Origin: Azophilus sp965221465
GTDB lineage: Bacteria; Pseudomonadota; Gammaproteobacteria; Pseudomonadales; Azotimanducaceae
Length of the DNA: 64,000 nucleotides
Assembly: GCA_965221465.1 (NCBI GenBank)
Contig: OZ244892.1
Span: forward strand, 744,001-808,000
Direction of reading: 5' to 3'
The notes below the pieces were generated by a model. That model was not told the DNA's origin. It did not search any database and saw nothing but the letters and a program-made list of their open reading frames with translations. Made by a program: the position numbers and the translations under genes. Positions within the stretch are counted from its first letter, which is position 1, and every line of letters starts with the position of its first letter. Positions 61,676-64,000 of the stretch are shown piece after piece.

Positions 61676-61867
61676 AACGACGCGACTCATTTGTGAACAT
61701 TCCGATTCAGCCGCTGGTTGCGGCGCTTTCACAGCGCTGGCTGCCGCCGCACAGGCAACGCGCCGTCGGAACAGAACCATTTGTCCGGGGGGATCGCATG
61801 ACGGTGAACCGGGTTGGCGCCGAGGCACGGCTGTCTTGCCGGGCTCGGCCAAGGCTCCGCTAAAGAC

Positions 61868-62791
61868 ATGTTGCGGCGACGATTCGTACAAATTGCTGCG
61901 GGGAGCAGTGCCGCTGCCGGGCTGCTCGGCGGTGCAGCAGCGGTTGGTGGCGCAGGCGAACCGGCAAACCGGCTCGAGCAGTTCGGCGTGCAGTTGTCCA
62001 CGCTGACACGGCTGTTGCTCGCCGACTTCGAGGGAACGCTGGCGAAAGTCGCCGAGATCGGCTATTCCCAGGTCGAATTCGGCGCCATGGGCATGCTCGG
62101 TCGTCCGCTCGCCGAGGTGCAACGGCTGCTCGACGAGCATGGCCTGACCGCGCCGGTGGGCCGCGTGTCGCCCAGGCTCCCGGACGGGCTGCTGGGCCGG
62201 CCCATGGAGGAAATCGGCAGGGTGTTCATGGAACGGAGCAGTGCCGAGCACCTGCTGGACAACGTGCGCGCTGCCATCGACGGGGCGCAGGTCTTCGGCC
62301 AGAAAATCCTCAACCTGCCCGGCCTGCCGCCGAACAGTTTCCAAAGCCTGGCGCAGGTGCGAAGCAGCATCGAACTGTTGCGTCAGGCGGGACAACTCTG
62401 TGCGGAGCACGGCATCCTGTTCGGCTATCACAATCACGGCTGGGAACTCCAGCCCGTCGATGGGGTGATCCCCTACGATCTGATGATTGAAGAGACCGAT
62501 CCGGACCGGGTGTGCTTTCAACTGGATACCTACTGGATGGTCAAGGCCGGCGGCGACCTGGTCGACTACCTCACCCGGTTTGCGGGCAGGTTTCCGACCT
62601 GTCACCTCAAGGATATCGATGCTGCCGGCGACTTTGCCGATGTGGGCCATGGCGAGATCGACTTCCCTGCCTTTACACGGGCGGTTCTCGCGCAAGGCTG
62701 CGATTACTTCTTCGTGGAACGAGACAATCCGCCGAATCCCATGCAAGCCATTCGCAACTCGTACGACTACCTCAGCGGGATGACATTCTGA
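61868..62791 (+). CDS. Exported sugar phosphate isomerase/epimerase-like TIM barrel protein
   Basis: A 307-residue protein of the xylose-isomerase-like TIM barrel family. It begins MLRRRFVQIAAGSSAAAGLL, a twin-arginine-like signal, so it is periplasmic. FGVQLSTLTRLLLADFEGTL opens the barrel, and the metal site is formed by GYHNHGWEL, FQLDTYW, CHLKDID and a late FVERD. Periplasmic homologues act on 3-keto or other oxidised sugars. It is followed after two bases by the next gene, an operon. Confidence 0.88.
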   Translation: MLRRRFVQIAAGSSAAAGLLGGAAAVGGAGEPANRLEQFGVQLSTLTRLLLADFEGTLAKVAEIGYSQVEFGAMGMLGRPLAEVQRLLDEHGLTAPVGRVSPRLPDGLLGRPMEEIGRVFMERSSAEHLLDNVRAAIDGAQVFGQKILNLPGLPPNSFQSLAQVRSSIELLRQAGQLCAEHGILFGYHNHGWELQPVDGVIPYDLMIEETDPDRVCFQLDTYWMVKAGGDLVDYLTRFAGRFPTCHLKDIDAAGDFADVGHGEIDFPAFTRAVLAQGCDYFFVERDNPPNPMQAIRNSYDYLSGMTF

Positions 62792-62793
62792 CG

Positions 62794-64000
62794 GTGTCGC
62801 GAGCCTTTCCCGTTCTTCTGCTGCTCGTTGCCGTTTTCGGACGAGCGGACGAAAAGCCGTTCTACCTGACCCTGGATACGCCTCCGGCGCCGGAGTTGAC
62901 GCCGGACGAGGCACTGGCGGCGTTCGCTGTGGCGCCGGGGTTCCGGGTCGAGCTGGTGGCGGCGGAACCCCTGGTGGAAGATCCGGTGGCCATCGCCTGG
63001 GACGAGTTCGCCGACCTCTACGTGGTGGAAATGCGCGGGTTCATGCCGGATGCCTGGGGCCGGGGCGCCCAGGAACCGGTGGGGACGGTCAATCGCCTGA
63101 CGGACCGGGACGGCGATGGCGTATACGATGCGCGCGAGGTTCTGCTGGATGGCCTGGTGCTGCCCCGCGCCGTTGCCGTCGTCAACGAAGGGCTTTTGAT
63201 TGGCGAACCGCCGAACCTCTGGCTGTGCCCGACCCTTACCGGCGACTCCCGCGGCATCGACTGCAGCGACAGGATCCGGCTCGGCGACTACGGAATGGGA
63301 ACCGGCGGCGTCGAACATGCGGAGAACGGCCTGTTGTCGGCACTGGACAACTGGATCTACAACGCCAAGTCGGACCGGCGATTCAAGCTGCGCGGCGCCG
63401 AACTGATCGTCGGCCGGACCCTGTTCCGCGGCCAGTGGGGCATTGCCCAGGACGATGCGGGGCGCCTGTACTACAACACCAATTCGCACCTGCTGCTCGG
63501 CGACCTCTACGATGCGCAGCCCGTCGTCGAGGCCGGCAACCGACGCGCACCGGGATTGAACGTCCCGATCAGCCGGGACGATTCCCTTCATGCCGTGCGC
63601 GTCAACCCGGGTGTGAACCGAGCCTACGTACCCGGCGTGCTGCGTGCCGACGGGCGGCTCGACAAACCCACTTCGGCGAGCGGCATGACGGTGTATCGGG
63701 GCGATGCATTTCCGCACGATCATCGGGGGAATGTCTATGTGACGGAGCCTGCCGCCAACGCGGTGGTGCGGTTGCGATTGCGGACAGGCCGGCTTTCCGC
63801 CAGCGCCGAGCAGGTGCTGTACCCGGACAGCACCTGGGGGCAGCGCGAGTTTCTGGCCTCTACCGACGAACGATTCCGGCCAGTGGATGTCGAGGTGGGG
63901 CCCGATGGCGCGCTCCACGTGGTCGACATGTACCGCGGCATCATCCAGGACCAGATGTTCCTCTCCGACGAACTGCGCCACCAGGCGCTCGAACGGGGGC
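62794..64000 (+). CDS. Secreted beta-propeller protein of the PVC-type heme-binding / sorbosone dehydrogenase-like group (3' end cut off)
   Basis: The GTG at 62794 opens a frame with no stop to the window end, 402 codons. A signal peptide (FPVLLLLVAVFGRAD) is followed by FAVAPGFRVELVAAEPLVED and a DPVAIAWDEFADLYVVEMRG block, the opening of the propeller domain in membrane-bound dehydrogenase-like proteins. VNRLTDRDGDGVYDAREVLL adds a calcium-loop-like DxDxDG. Later blocks GVEHAENGLL, DNWIYNA and VDMYRG fit. A cytochrome CxxCH domain, if present, would be beyond the window. It is coupled to the TIM barrel gene. Confidence 0.85.
   Translation, partial: MSRAFPVLLLLVAVFGRADEKPFYLTLDTPPAPELTPDEALAAFAVAPGFRVELVAAEPLVEDPVAIAWDEFADLYVVEMRGFMPDAWGRGAQEPVGTVNRLTDRDGDGVYDAREVLLDGLVLPRAVAVVNEGLLIGEPPNLWLCPTLTGDSRGIDCSDRIRLGDYGMGTGGVEHAENGLLSALDNWIYNAKSDRRFKLRGAELIVGRTLFRGQWGIAQDDAGRLYYNTNSHLLLGDLYDAQPVVEAGNRRAPGLNVPISRDDSLHAVRVNPGVNRAYVPGVLRADGRLDKPTSASGMTVYRGDAFPHDHRGNVYVTEPAANAVVRLRLRTGRLSASAEQVLYPDSTWGQREFLASTDERFRPVDVEVGPDGALHVVDMYRGIIQDQMFLSDELRHQALERG

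Overview
The window looks like a chromosomal stretch of a GC-rich, aerobic, Gram-negative heterotroph, most likely a proteobacterium of gammaproteobacterial type. This is inferred from seven TonB-dependent receptors with the IVVTA-type TonB box, many signal-peptide or lipobox hydrolases, an ECF sigma factor and a cbb3 cytochrome oxidase operon. No rRNA, tRNA, CRISPR array, phage or intact insertion sequence was seen. Genus cannot be fixed by reading.

Layout. 1-5135: TetR regulator (cut by the window edge) divergent from a TonB-dependent receptor plus a YtcJ-type amidohydrolase, then a decayed lipocalin-like gene. 5177-9986: small genes (cupin, membrane proteins, a coiled-coil protein) and a serine beta-lactamase-like lipoprotein. 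10078-14665: Na+/solute symporter, Fic/HTH protein with a repeated operator, HEPN-like protein and a DinJ-YafQ toxin-antitoxin pair. 14959-23313: receptor, PchR-like AraC regulator, S9 peptidase, amidohydrolase, second Fic protein. 23347-31616: esterase, receptor, DUF885 protein, S9 peptidase and an unknown secreted protein. 31640-40031: sulfatase, then a reverse-strand block (CehA-type protein, receptor, YtcJ-type amidohydrolase) that mirrors the first block. 40036-43289: debris of a prolyl oligopeptidase gene on both sides of a DUF4143 ATPase gene, then an SRPBCC protein. 43290-52596: ECF sigma factor, M19 dipeptidase, gamma-glutamyltransferase lipoprotein, HigBA, receptor, second gamma-glutamyltransferase. 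52679-56381: ccoNOQP with a Yip1-like gene in front. 56581-59103: zinc-type receptor with a small Cys/His protein. 59423-64000: receptor, sugar-isomerase-like TIM barrel protein and a secreted beta-propeller protein cut by the window end.

How it fits together. The recurring unit is an outer-membrane receptor next to exported hydrolases, many of them peptidases or amidases (two S9, M19, two gamma-glutamyltransferases, DUF885, three amidohydrolases). The simplest reading is uptake and breakdown of peptides or amide-containing small molecules. Substrates are not visible from sequence.

The most unusual feature is an interspersed element of about 170-265 bp, with three copies (31640-31808, 42944-43190 on the minus strand, 45202-45465) and at least one end fragment (56556-56577). 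It has conserved ends and a long central hairpin. The arms of two copies differ by compensatory base changes, and most remaining mispairs are G-U on one strand only, which points to a folded RNA. REP-like repeats, two leaderless-looking promoters and several gene remnants complete the accessory character of the region.
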